Shown here piece after piece: positions 31,930 to 44,000 of a stretch of 64,000 bases of DNA (the stretch's first letter is position 1; every line of letters starts with the position of its first letter). The notes under the pieces are model-generated. The model was not told where the DNA came from and made no database searches. It saw only the letters and a program-made list of their open reading frames with translations. Origin of the DNA: Oscarella lobularis (lineage: Eukaryota; Porifera; Homoscleromorpha; Homosclerophorida; Oscarellidae); assembly GCF_947507565.1 (NCBI RefSeq), contig NC_089175.1:6003733-6067732 (forward strand). Direction: 5' to 3'. Position numbers and translations under genes: made by a program.

Positions 31930-32325
31930 AACTTGATCTTGTACGCTCAGCCTGCGATTAGCCTAATGGATGCTTTTCGGACCGGATTAATCGACGTGGG
32001 AAGGCGGAGGAAAGCGTGAAAGTCCGTTTCACGCGATCGCCAATAAAATTCGCTCGTAACTGAAATCGAGGTTCGCGAATTCGTTTCTAGACCCAAAGGA
32101 CGCTTCGAAAATACGGCGGAACTCTGTTGGAACGTCAGCAAAGACGAAATGAGTGGTAGATCTGTAGGAAGAGTGAGATAGGTGGAGAATCTGACGCGCT
32201 AGCAAAAAGTGACGCGCTGCGAAGCCTCTCTGGTGCATTCGACGGGCGAAGAGACCTATTTCTTTCGTCGGCGTCGAGTTCTAAGCAGCTAGAAGCCCTG
32301 GACGCTTTGCCAGAAGCTTTCTTCT
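31930..32325. other. 3' flank of the TRP gene
   Basis: Frames on the minus strand here follow the last TRP coding exon and are probably 3' UTR. No further gene is recognised. Confidence 0.45.
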
Positions 32326-35300
32326 TTAGACGACTCCCGTATAAACCTGAAAGATATAATCCACTTGTCTATTTATTTTAATTAATTAAAATATGTCGAT
32401 TAAAATGACGCTTTCACTGCCTTCCAATTCTGCCATGAGTCAATCATACAATGCTCACCCTCTGTGTCCTGTCTGCCATCTCGACACTTTCCGCTTCGAA
32501 GAGTCGACCATCGCTTTCGTCGTCCGGCAGGAGTCGCTTCCGAATCAACATCTTTTGACGCACGGAACACAGTCTCCGGCGCAGTCGTTCCGAAACCCAT
32601 TCGGCCACTTTGCCTGCCTCGCTTCTTCTGTCGTCTACTGCACCAATGTGCTTTTCATTTGCTGTATCTAAAGTCTACAAAAAATAAAAATGATTGATTT
32701 TGACTGCAGTATGCAACCTAGCTCTCTCTCAGTAGGCACCTCTCTCATCCTTTTGATTTCTGCTAAAAGTAAATGCATCTGCCTCTTTGTGACCGGCTGA
32801 TCGAGCTCCTTTTCTTCAGCCGCAGTTTTGAAATTGTCCAGTAGAGCTCGGCTTCTGCTTATGTCCAGGCGACGCGACGCTCTCCGATTTGCAAACGCTT
32901 TGTGGAAGTTCTTTTCCTAGGCAGACCAAATCATCGACAGATTTCCGTCACTTTGTGCAATACTGCTAACCTCTTTCCAGCCGCAACACAGAGTCACTAA
33001 GTAGGCAATCAACCGAGCCAAAATATAGAGGACGTTGAGCGGTGGCGGTACGAGTGGCGAACGACGCATTTCCGTCACAATTTCAGCTTTCAGAAATATC
33101 CATTCCGCCGCGGCGTTATCCTATATGAGAAAAACGCCTTTTCCAAACGAAGTGGCAGCTTGTGCGCTCACTTACATGCACAGTCTGATAGGCGTTTGAA
33201 ACCAGGGCGATGAGCATATTGAGCAGAATAATCGTAGACCAGATAACCCACACGACTTTCACGATCAGTCCGAGAACTTCTTGGACGCTATAGCTATCGA
33301 GGATTTCGACGCCGAGCTCTGTCGAGGATGCCAAGTTGACCATGCTTAGAAAGAGGACGTGAAGAATTTTTCCCAACCTAAAAAAGGAATGTCATCTTTT
33401 ATGCCAATTCCTCTTCGTTTCACGTACGACTGTTGATCTGCAGGGAGTTGATTCAATGCGTCCGCGAACGACAGGCACGAGTTTGTGCTGTTGTTGGTGC
33501 TGCTGATGTCACGACAAAGAGCACTGAATACTTTAATTCCGTAGATGTTCTTCAAGCAGACGCCAAAGCCGAGCAAGAAAACGGCGAAGAAGAACACGTA
33601 GCACAGAAGTGGATAGATCATCTGCCGAAATGAAATCACCATGGGACCGAAGTACGGCAATATGATCATGTAGAGCAGAAGTCGACAGACGACGGCAAGA
33701 AACAGAAAAGCGTAGAGTATTGAGAGAAGATTTTGAGACGTCGCTGACACATGGGATATCAGATGAAATCGAACGCATAATCCTATAGACATCAGAGTGA
33801 TGATAAGTATGTCCCACCAATTGCTGATTTGAGTGATGTAAGAGCGTCGACCCTGCCGTCGCAGTTGACCCGTTTCGTACGCAATTTCGCCGACGAGCTG
33901 AAGCATGATCAGCCACTCGAAGGACGACAGGGTCGAATTGACGAGATGACGAGGAGGAAGCGAGCTACCCGATGCCAAGAATATCAGTACGCACATGTAC
34001 AAGTGAGCGCTGATGCCGTGCGCCGCGTAGCTGACGACGAGCGACTCGGACATGAGAAAGTCGTTCGCCGCGATCGCATAGCTCGCCTTGCGGCGAGGCA
34101 GAATGTCGAGAAAGAGAACGAAGGGAAACGTGACGTATCGAACGAAGAGGAGGAGAAGCGACGTCACGAAGCGACCCGTCGTGAGAAGCGTTTGCGATTG
34201 GCCGCGACGGCGAACGGGCGAGGCGAAGAAGAGCCGGTTGAGACACGGCTGAACTCTCGAATTGAGAAGAAACTAAGAAAGAATTATATTAGATCTTTGC
34301 GCTTAATAATTTCTGCATACAGTACCTTTCTCTGATCGTTTCTCACTGCAACCGAAATCGCTCTTTCCATGACGCCAGCGCTGTTGTCGACCGTCGCCAG
34401 CTCGCTCGCCACGTTCACCAAATCGTCGCTTAACTGCTCAAACGCCGACCTCTCCTCCTCCGAAGCGACGCACTTCGACGTCTTCCGCACGAACGCGCCC
34501 ACTTCCAACGCCGTCAGAATCGGACTCACCGATCGCGTGATGACGTCGGGCGACGACAGGGCGACGACGACGTCGTACGGAATTTCGGTCTCGCGCGGCA
34601 ACTTGCTTCCGGCGCAGATGAGACTCACGGCGGCGTCGAGATTTCGCGTCGTGCCGCCGATCGCCTTCTCCAGCGCCGTCGCCGTCGACTTCGTCCAGAT
34701 TGACGCACTGTTCGATTAGAAAATCGACGGCTGCCTGTTTCGGCGGACAGTTGCCGTTCACGGCGAGGTGAAGCGGCGTTCGACCGTCGTCGTCCTTTGC
34801 GGAGAAGTCGACTCCGTGCTCTTTCGCCGCTTCGAGAAGGAGAACCGATCCGAAAGCGGAAGCGCGATGAGCAAGAGTTTCGTTTCGAGGCCAGACTTCT
34901 TTTGATGGATTGGCGCCGTGGTCGATCGCAAGGAGCGCTTTCGCTTCGGCGTCGCGAGACGACGAGACGGCGTCGAAGACGGGCCGCGAGAGCAAGGTCA
35001 TCCACGACTCGTTGCTAAGACGATGCCAGTGGGAGAGTAGAGTCTAAAAATTCAATACATGTATGAGTCCCTCAATATTGTCAACACACATAAACGACAA
35101 GATTCTACTGAATAACTTCTGGTTCTATAGAAGGCTATTCACATGCACATGCAGGTATTCATAGCCTCATTACATCATTTGGAGAATAGCAAGCGCCGCT
35201 TCCTACGGATCCCATCATATCATTATCACCTTCATAAAAACGACGGAGCCGTCAGCAAATGCTATCCTTAAAAGAGACCATTCGTTTTGTCGCAGAACGT

Positions 35301-36760
35301 CCAACGAGACGTCAAGAAGACAGTCAAAGAGTTTGGCAACGTCGTTCGAGCGGCGAGCGAGACAGTCGAGCGGCGTGCCTCGCGTCTCGCTCGGCGACGT
35401 CAGCGAGGCTCCGGCGGCGACGAGACACTCGAGGCAAGCCGGATCCACAACACCATCCTGAATCAGCTAGGAAATACGAAATAAACTATTTCCTTTGAAG
35501 CCAATGTTTGACGATGAATTTACGAGGCAATGGAGAGGCGTCAGTGACGAGAAATCCGGTTTGTCTAGCACGACGGGATCAACTCGATCAACGAAAAGTC
35601 GAAGAACCTCAAGCGGAGCACCGACTGTCGAGCACACGTGAAGCGCCGTCTGACCGTTTCCGTCCACTTCGGCTGGATTGTGACCGCTTTCCAACAGATT
35701 TCGAACAACTGTAACATGAAATGAAATTAGAAATCCTTGCTCCCTTCTCTCACAGCGTAGACGTTTAATTGGTGTGTCTTACCGCGAAGCAAGTTGAATG
35801 AGTCCTGTCTTTTCCGCTTCAGTGCGACGTGAATGGGTCTGGGAGAGTCCAGAGAAGAAGCAACTGCCTGGGACATAGCGCAGTATTAGTAAACTGTATG
35901 CAGCTGAGTAGCACCCCGCAGTTCAGGGTACAACTATTAGACACCTACCCCCGTCATGTGAAGACGTAGCTATGGTCATTTCACTACTAGAACGATGATC
36001 CGATGCGGGCCACCTACGCCGTGGTAGTGCTTCAGATAGCCAAACAGCGAAATCGCCTACAGCGTCTTTCCGAGACCCAATAAAAATCCAAATTTAATTA
36101 ATTACATTCTCGACAAGGTGATGTCGTTGTTGAGTGACCATTTAATCCGCCAAAGTCTCATTGATTCGTTGCTCGTACAACGAGATCAACCAGATGGGTC
36201 CGCGAATCTGATAGCTCTCATCTCCCTGTTCTTGATGTCTAGAAAAACAACAGTCAGCTATACATATAGAGAGAAAGCAGAGTCAATTGTTTCCAGTACA
36301 GGAAGGAGAAAGCCGAAAAGCGCGTCAAACTTCGCGACGTCCGCGATTCCTCCAGCAACTCCTCGTCCTCTTCCTTTTTATTGATGCCGCCTAATAAAGA
36401 GAATTACAATCAGTCACGCCCCCACGGACCGAACGGAGCACGGATACTGAACGGAGAGAGCGGGGCCCCTTCTCTCTCCCTCTCTCCACTCACACGTCAG
36501 AAGCTCGTCGTCGTTCTTTCTCGCCCGATCCGACGCGACGCGACGGGGTCTTGTTCGACGAACGATTTTGAGATGGACTGTTCGTCCATTGGAGGCGACA
36601 TTTCCTTTCCCGACGCCTGCGATTTCGCCTCCTTGGGATCTTCGTAGTCTTCGTCGCTTTCCGCTTTCTCCTCTTTGTCGCTTGGCGCCCGTTCGGCGTC
36701 GGCTTCCTCTCGCTCTTCGGTTTCCTCGTCGAAAGTCGTTTTGGAGCTTTCTTCGGTCAT
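32326..36760 (-). CDS. Ankyrin-repeat TRP-family cation channel
   Basis: Minus-strand gene of about a dozen exons. The N-terminus is acidic (MTEESSKTTFDEETEEREEA, from 36760). Ankyrin repeats follow, for example GQTALHVCSTVGAPLEVLRL (35660), ASLTSPSETRGTPLDC (35400) and DDDGRTPLHLAVNGNCP (34790). Exon 34271-33430 holds S1-S5, including SNWWDILIITLMSIGLCVRF and LPYFGPMVISFRQMIYPLLC. The next exon holds the pore and S6 (STIILLNMLIALVSNAYQ). A TRP-box-like helix follows (AAAEWIFLKAEIVTEMRRSP). The tail ends TQRVYTGVV at 32326. TRP channels conduct Na+ and Ca2+ in sensory and signalling cells; this architecture is TRPC/TRPN-like but no subfamily is assigned. Near 34670 the ankyrin frame breaks between VNLDEVDGDG and ALEKAIGGTTRNLDAA, a shift of one base. 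Confidence 0.75.
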
Positions 36761-36962
36761 CGGAGACGCCGTCGTCGATTCCTCTGCGTTCGTCCTGGTG
36801 CATTGAGGCTCAATTCGAAGCGCGTAAAGCGCTCTATCGCTTACTTTTTTTTCGTTGCCATTTTCACGCGACCACGTGCGAGAGTGCGCAGAAATCGCGC
36901 GATAAATTCTATAGGCTTAGGCACGTGGGCCGCTGCAAGAACCACTAAAGAACAACACTGCG

Positions 36963-37012
36963 AACGTTTTCACTTTTTAATTAAGAGTGACTCTTAATTA
37001 AGAGAAAACGTT
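36963..37012. repeat. 50-bp imperfect palindrome around TTAATTAAGAGT
   Basis: The core 36977-37001 is TTAATTAAGAGT, one spacer base, then its exact reverse complement. Outer arms AACGTTTTC (36963-36971) and GAAAACGTT (37004-37012) extend the symmetry. It lies between the divergent TRP gene and the small gene starting at 37025, so it could be a shared promoter element. Confidence 0.7.
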
Positions 37013-37024
37013 TGCACATTCAGC

Positions 37025-37387
37025 ATGCAGCCACCGAACGTGGCTGCTTACGATTTATGGTACTCTACAGCAAAATTGAGGCTGATGCGTGTTCTACTGT
37101 ATGCCAGTGCATATGTGCTGACAGCCATCCATATCAAAGCTGAGACTGCTGCTTCTAAGCACTACACATCTAGTAAGTGTTTAGAAACAAATGACGTACG
37201 GAAGACTGAAAAGAAAGAGTCGACGCCCGCTTGTCGGTCATTAACTGTCTTGGGAAAATTAATCAAGTGCCGCAGGTGTGCGACGAATCCCGAGTGCAGT
37301 AATCTCGTTCAGCCGTGCATGACGGAGTTCCGCTATCGTTGCTCGATTGCGACTGGGCCGTCAGACAGGACACGAGGAGATTGGTAG
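37025..37387 (+). CDS. Small Cys-containing secreted protein (tentative)
   Basis: A continuous 120-codon frame. A hydrophobic segment LMRVLLYASAYVLTAI at residues 20-35 could be a signal anchor or a late signal peptide. The C-terminal half has a spaced-cysteine pattern (KCRRCATNPECSNLVQPC...RYRC). A perfect donor-like GTAAGT at 37173 and an acceptor-like CCGCAG at 37275 lie inside it, but splicing there would move the cysteine part out of frame. The unspliced reading is therefore preferred. An AATAAA lies near 37469. No family is recognised. Confidence 0.4.
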   Translation: MQPPNVAAYDLWYSTAKLRLMRVLLYASAYVLTAIHIKAETAASKHYTSSKCLETNDVRKTEKKESTPACRSLTVLGKLIKCRRCATNPECSNLVQPCMTEFRYRCSIATGPSDRTRGDW

Positions 37388-37606
37388 TTCGTCAGGCAAT
37401 GACAGCGACAAGTGATATTTGTCAAAAAAAAGTCCAACATCAACAGCTTGTGGCTACACAAAAAAAGACAATAAAAGTATTGGCCAGCTGACTAGTGCGT
37501 GTGTGCGTGTAACGTCTCAAACCACGCTCTCGCGAGCTGCACCTTTCTTTCTCCGCATCGGTTATTTTTTGCACGGGAGCCTGGTTTTATTGGCTATTTG
37601 CAAAGA
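37388..37606. other. Short convergent spacer
   Basis: Spacer between two converging small genes. AATAAA on the plus strand at about 37469 and T-rich sequence are the only notable items. Confidence 0.4.
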
Positions 37607-37920
37607 TCAACGATCGTTTCGGATGCTCACCGGTTTGACGGCTTCGAGCAGGCGTTCCTTCGCTTCGCGAAGAAGCCATTCGGCCGTGATCTGCACATCA
37701 GCGGGCAATTTGTTCTTGACCTGATAACAGACACTTTCTAAGAATATTTTGGTGACTGCTAGACCTGCCTGGGCGACATTAGGCACATGTACGCTACGGC
37801 CTTGCTTCGTAGGAGCGGCGATTGTGACTCGTTCTACACGTGACGTGTTTACATATATGTATCCAGGCACGACGTGTTAAAAATCACTTCACAACTTGGA
37901 CAATCCTTCGCCGACATCAT
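37607..37920 (-). CDS. Small conserved-looking helical protein (about 75 residues)
   Basis: Proposed three-exon gene. ATG at 37920 gives MMSAKDCP. Introns with ends GT...GTGTAG and GTCTAG...TTCTTAG join in phase to VTIAAPTKQGRSVHVPNVAQ and then to ESVCYQVKNKLPADVQITAE, WLLREAKERLLEAVKPVSIR, stop at 37607. The last part is amphipathic helical and reads like a compact domain. No family is recognised. It sits just beyond the 3' end of the giant gene on the same strand, with separate stop codons. The first exon is the least certain part. Confidence 0.5.
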
Positions 37921-38083
37921 GGCTAGGATACACATGCAAACTACACAGTGAAATGAAATATTAATCGAAATATACTAATACAGTAGTACTACTACAAGCT
38001 ATATATATGATGTACTTCTAAATCAAGTTATTGCTTACGCTATGAGTTCTATACAGCTACCACGCATACACATATTTGAAGTT

Positions 38084-41000
38084 TCAATCAAGTAAACTGT
38101 ACTTGTTCTGCATTTCCTTTGTAACGTTTCCAATTCGTTCCATTAACCGTTCGATTTTGGCTCGCAATTCGTCGCGACGCTGTTCGAGTCTCGGACCTCC
38201 GGCGGATCGGGCGGAGGCGGCCTGATTTGCTTCCAACTCGGCCTGTTGCTTCAACGTGCGAGCCAATTCTCCGTTCATTGCGTCCAAGCGATTATTTAGC
38301 TCGTCAATCTGATACTGAACCAAGTCCTTTTGACCTCGAATCGTCGGCACCGATTGCCGTCTCTTGCTGACCCTAGAACCGCAAGAACATTAGTTAGAGA
38401 CAAAGAGAAGAACTCTTATTTGGACGTACCGTCGTTTCATTTGCTTTTCTCCTGTCAAGTCGCCTAGTTTCGTCGCGCCGTAATCGTCGCCGACGCTCTT
38501 GTTCAGCCAATCGCAAAGCGACGGGTGTAGAGAAAACGTCCGATACTTAGCCAGCCTTTCCTTCAAACCCTACGAAATAAAAAAACACCAAATGAAATAA
38601 TTAATAATTAAGGCGCATATGCGTTTCACTTACGTCTGCTGAAAAATCGGTTTCCGTCGGACTCGACACTTTGACGTTGACTAATTCCTCGACGACGTTA
38701 CGTTTCTGCGACGCCGTCTGAGCACCGCGGAACGCCGTCTCGACAACACCGGCTCCGCCAGCGGCCAGACGACTAACAGCATCACCCGTCTTCGATCGCG
38801 AAAAGAACATGTCCTGGCAACAAATCCTCATAGCCTACATGAAGAAATTACATAGAAAAAATATTAGGTATTGAGCGATTTTGCACCTTGTAAAATTCTC
38901 GTATAAAATGAGGATTCGTATCGTCTTTCAAATCGCCGACTTTGACGTGAGCAAGCGCGTGCATGACGACGAGAACGAAACCGCCGACGTTCTCCATTCG
39001 CTCGCGTCGAACGAACAAAATTCCGTCCTTGTGTTGATAGCGATACGAATTTCGAAACGCGTTTCGTCGATAATTATTCGGCGGTAAATTGGCGGCGAGC
39101 AAAACGGCGACGCGCGGAAAACCGTACGCTTCCTGACTGAGCAATCGCACGATGAAATTGCCGAACTGGTAGACGACGAAATGACTCGGCGAGAGCGCGT
39201 TCACGTCGACGGCGACCGTCTCGCCTTGGCAAACCCACTGGGCGTCAAGCGAGTCGATATACGCGTCTCCGCCGTCGGGAAGTAGGGAAGTGCTTCCGTC
39301 GACGCCGTCGCGTAGAAGCGTCTCGATTTCAACAACGCGTTCGAAGAGAGGCGATCGAATGAGAAGATCCATGTAGTCGCTCGCTTCGCCGGTGACGGGG
39401 AACGGCTGCGGAAGTGGCTGTGGAGGCGGTGACTGCGACGGCGCGTCTGGAACTGTCTCGTCTGGGCCAAATACTTTTTCTAATTCTCCTTCGGGTGATG
39501 GGCTGTGTTCCATTTCTTTTCGCGTGCGCGACGGCGAGAACGTCGTCGGGGTTCGCGGTCGCGCGGCGCGCTGCATGTTCTCCGACACGCGCTCCGCTTC
39601 CTCTTCGTTCATTCGGATTCGTTCTTCGCGTTCGCGTTGCTCCTCTTCTTCTTGCTCGCGTTTCGACGTTGCCTCGAGTTCTTTGAGTTTCTGCTGACGA
39701 CGTCGTTCTTTTCGCTTCGCTATTTGTTGCTCGAGTTTCGTGCGAGCTTGATCTTTGCCTTTTTCGAGAGCGCCCGCGTACTTCTCCATGTTTTCTGCGT
39801 GCTCCTTGAGCAACTCCTATAAAGAAAGGAGGTTAGACAAGGTTCTCATATCTTCATGCTATTATACCTCTCTTTGTTTTTCTGACAGTTCTGTCATCGC
39901 TTCGATCTTCTTTCGTCTTTCCATCTCTTTCTCTTCGAGTTGCTTTCGCATTCCTTTCTCCTGTCGCTCGTGGAACTCGGCCTGTCGCTTCTTTTCTCTC
40001 TCCTGTTCATCTTCCAGCTCTTTCTCGACAGTCCTACAAAACATTAATTAGTCAATCACAAAATATTCAAACACTTTGTCACCCTACTTTATTCTCTCTT
40101 CCAGTTTTCGCTTGTGCTCTTCATCTCGCTTTCGTTTCGCCTCCTTGATCTTTTCCATTCGCTCCTGCCGCTCCTTGAGCACGCGTTCGCGGTATTCGCG
40201 AGCCTCGCGTGCCGCTCGATCCGCCTCGTCCGAATACGACTTCAGCAAAGCCTGCAAAAACGGTAAACGATCTTTTCAAGTTCTCCTTCAAAGACTTACT
40301 TGTTCCGGCGTTAGTTCCTTCATCGCCCCAGCCAATTCCTGCATCTGCTGTTCCCTCAACTCAAGCCGTTTGTGCGCGTACTGCACTTGAGCGCTCGTTT
40401 CCGCCTCTTTCTCCGCCTGCTTCGCCAATTCCGCCGTCTGAGCGTCGAAATCTCGCAGCTGTTTCTTCTGCTCGCGTTTCAACATCGTCTTCTGCTTGGA
40501 CATCTCGCTGCTGTCCAGCGACGCGGCGCGTTCCATGAGCGCCATCAGCGCCGCTTCCTGCTGTTCCACGATTCGTTCGCGTTCCGCCTGACGCTGATCT
40601 TCGATGCCGGCGCGAGCCTCTTTAGTTAAGGCCACTCGTTCGCGTTCGTGCCGCTCGGCCAACTGGACGGTTTCGCGCGTGTGTCGCTGTTGCATGACGC
40701 GGTAAATGACTCCTTCAGCCATGTCGGCATGACCCTCTTTCTGTTGCTCTTGAACGGTCGTCGATAGCGCCGCCATTTCAGCCTTGCGAAGCTAAAGAAA
40801 CAAAATGTCATAAATCTCTCATTAATTTTTGAAGTCATAATGTTTATAATGTAGTTCCATCACGCTTTTACATATGACGTTATATTATTATGATTTTCTT
40901 ACTATTTTTGAAACGAGTGCGTCGCGTTCTTCTTTTGCTTTGGCCATTTCTTTTTCCATTTCAGCTTCCTGTCGATTTTGCAGCCGTTCCGCCTTCTTGC

Positions 41001-44000
41001 GACGTCGTTCGGCGATTTTGTCGCCGAGCGCCTTTTGCTGTTTTGATTTCTCCTCCTCGACGCCGCGCTCCATAGCCGACAATTCGTCCCGATGCGAGGC
41101 GAGAAGACGTTCGTATTCCTCCTTCGAGATATCGTCGCGACGACGACGTTCTTCCACTTTCTCCTGAAACTCCTTCTTCTTCGCCAAAAGCATCTGATTC
41201 TTCTGCTTTTCGATTTGCTCGACTATTCGCGAATCGGTCGCATTTCGTTCGGCCTCCAACTCACGATCGATTTCAGCGAGAGCCTGTCGATGTTGCACCT
41301 CCAATTGAGCCTGCTCGGCAATCTGTTTTTCCTCCAGTTGACGCTGCACTTCTTTCGCTTCGTCGGTGAGCTCGACCTCCGGGGAGACTTCAAGAGCAAC
41401 CTTCGCTTCCTCGCCGCCGATAGCAACCTAGGGGAGGGGAAAAAAGTTCGGCAATGAGATTAATTAATTAATTAATCATAAAATATATTCTTTACTTGAA
41501 CATCTTGAGCTTTCTTGAGTTCTTCCGCAACCGCTTTATCCTTGCCTTGCTCCTCGCGCAGACGTCGCTTTGCCGTCAATTTTGCCTGAAGCAACTCGAC
41601 GTGTTTCGCCCGATCGACGGCAAACCGACTCTCCACCTCGCCGGCATTCGACTCGTACTGCTCAAAAAGTCGTCGTTTCTCCTCGTCACTAACATCCTCA
41701 AGTTTCTCGATCTGCGCTCGCAATTCGGCTTCGCGTTTCTCGCGTTGAACGTCGGCGAGAACGTCGATCATCGCCGAGTTGACGAGAACGGCGTCGCCCG
41801 TTATCGTCGTCTCCATCGAAGTTATCGTCTCGTCGCCGTCCGACGACGTCGACGTGAGCGTGCCGCGTCGACCGCGCTCGCGTCGCGTACGACTCTTCGC
41901 CTTGAGTCGATCGGAAAGATTGTCGCGTTTCTGACGATCGCTCGACGAGGCGCGATTGTAATCCTCGACGTAGTCGGCGCAACGCGAGCTGTTCATCGCG
42001 CGCGCTGCCGCTTCCATTTCCCGATCTTTAGCCGCCGCCAGTTCGGCACTACGTCGACGTCCTTCCTCGGACATTTCCGAGGCGAAAGCTTTTTCCAGTT
42101 CGGCAAGTAGCGCTTGCTGTTCAACCGATAGACGATCGAGTTCGCCGTTCGCTTCATCCGCCGTCGGAGCCGCTTTGTCGACGACAGCGTTGCCGCCGAC
42201 GCCTTCGGCTTCCGCTTCAGCCGCGTGAGCCCTAGACGTAAAATTTTAATTAGGCGCCCAAGTTTTTTAATTAACAAACTTACTGATATAATTCGGCTTT
42301 TCTTCGGAGTCTTTCTTTCGCCAGTTTCGCTCTCGCTTCTTCCAGCTGTTTCTTTTTCTTCACTTCCATCTGCTCGGCGACGGTTTGCAATCGTTGCGCG
42401 TGAGCCAATAGAACAGCCTCGATTTGATCCTCGTCGGCGTCGTCGCCGCATTGACGAAGTTTCTCGCGCAGCGTTTCCTTACTCTCTTCGATAACGCGAA
42501 CTTTTTCGCGTTCCGTTTCCTCCAGTATTTCGTTGATCGTCGCCGTTTCGGCGGCACGCAATTCGCCGTCGAGCTTCACGTTCTCGATCGTGTGCTTCTC
42601 GGCGAGTCGTTTCGCCGACTCCTTCTGCTTCGGCGAATAGTCGACGTGAAGCAAACCGCCGTCCGGCGATCGAGGCATAGACAATTTGCGTTCGTCGCCG
42701 TCCGTTGCCGTTATCTCGAACGTTGGAACGACGACGTGTGGCTGAGGTCGAAGTGCTTCGGTCGGCGCCTTGCCAACATGTTTCGATTGTTCCGTTTTCT
42801 CGATCGTAGGAACGGGAATTTTCACGCTGCTTGTCGTACGCTGAGGCCGCCGAGGGCTCGCTTGGAATTCTAGAACAAAAATGAGTAATCATTTATTTAT
42901 TTATTTATATTCAATTTACTTTGCATTGATTTTGATGGTGTAAGACCGGAGACCGATGCCATTCCGCCGCTTTCAATCAATCCAATCAATTTCTCCAACA
43001 GCGGCACAAGCTCGCGACTCGATCCGTCCGACGACAAGTCCATTTCATAATACCCAGCCGGCGACGTGTCGTAATCGCCAGCCAACGGCAGCGAGCCGCG
43101 TACGACTCCCTTTGCCAAACCGACGCACAAATCGGCGAGCTCGCGAACGAAATCCAACGTCGCTCTCTCGCGATCCAAAGCGCCGATGCGACTCACGAGT
43201 CGTTCGCTCAACTCGCCGCGAAGCCGATCGAGCAGCTGCCTATGTTGGGTGCGAGCCACCGCCTCGCCTTCGGCGTTGTGAGCCAACGCCAATTGAGACA
43301 TATGCGTTTCGTATTTCGAATTCTCCTCCTTCGCTTTGGCGATGAAACGGCGCACGGCGGCGGCAAAACGCGCGTGCGAAGCAACGTGCAACGATTCCAA
43401 TTCGCGCTCCTCCGCGTCGTACTCGGTAACCATAGCAATCACTTCAGCCGGCACGCTCTCGGTCGCAACGTCGACGCGTCGTCGCGTTTCGGTTGCCGTC
43501 GCCGTTTCGAGTTGGCGCGTGAGATCGGCGACGGCGTCCAAGCCGTCACGCACCGTCGTCAAATCGATTTCGTATTCGGATTCGAGAAGACGTCGCATCA
43601 TCGTCGTTTCCTCGGCGATGAGTTCGTCCGCTTTCTGACGCTGACGACGCCAGTAGCTGCGCCGCGCGACCGCGTCCGAGTCGAGCGCGTCGTCGCTGGC
43701 AAAACCTCGACTCTTCATGCGAGATGATTTCGATGAAGACGATAGAGTCACCGGTACGACTGTGCGCGTTTCGGCGTCGATTCGCACGCCGCAGACGGGC
43801 GATATTTCGCCGGAGACGGCGTCCACGGCCAAGCGACCGAGCTCGATCGGCACCAAGCCGCCGCCGTGAGGATCTTCCATCGTGCCGCCAAGCGGAATCA
43901 AAGCCGACGTCTCGCGATCGCGATCGACACCGAGGATGGGAACTTGTTGCGTCGAACCGCCAGGATCGGACATCTTCGTTCCGACTAGAAGCGGTAGGAG

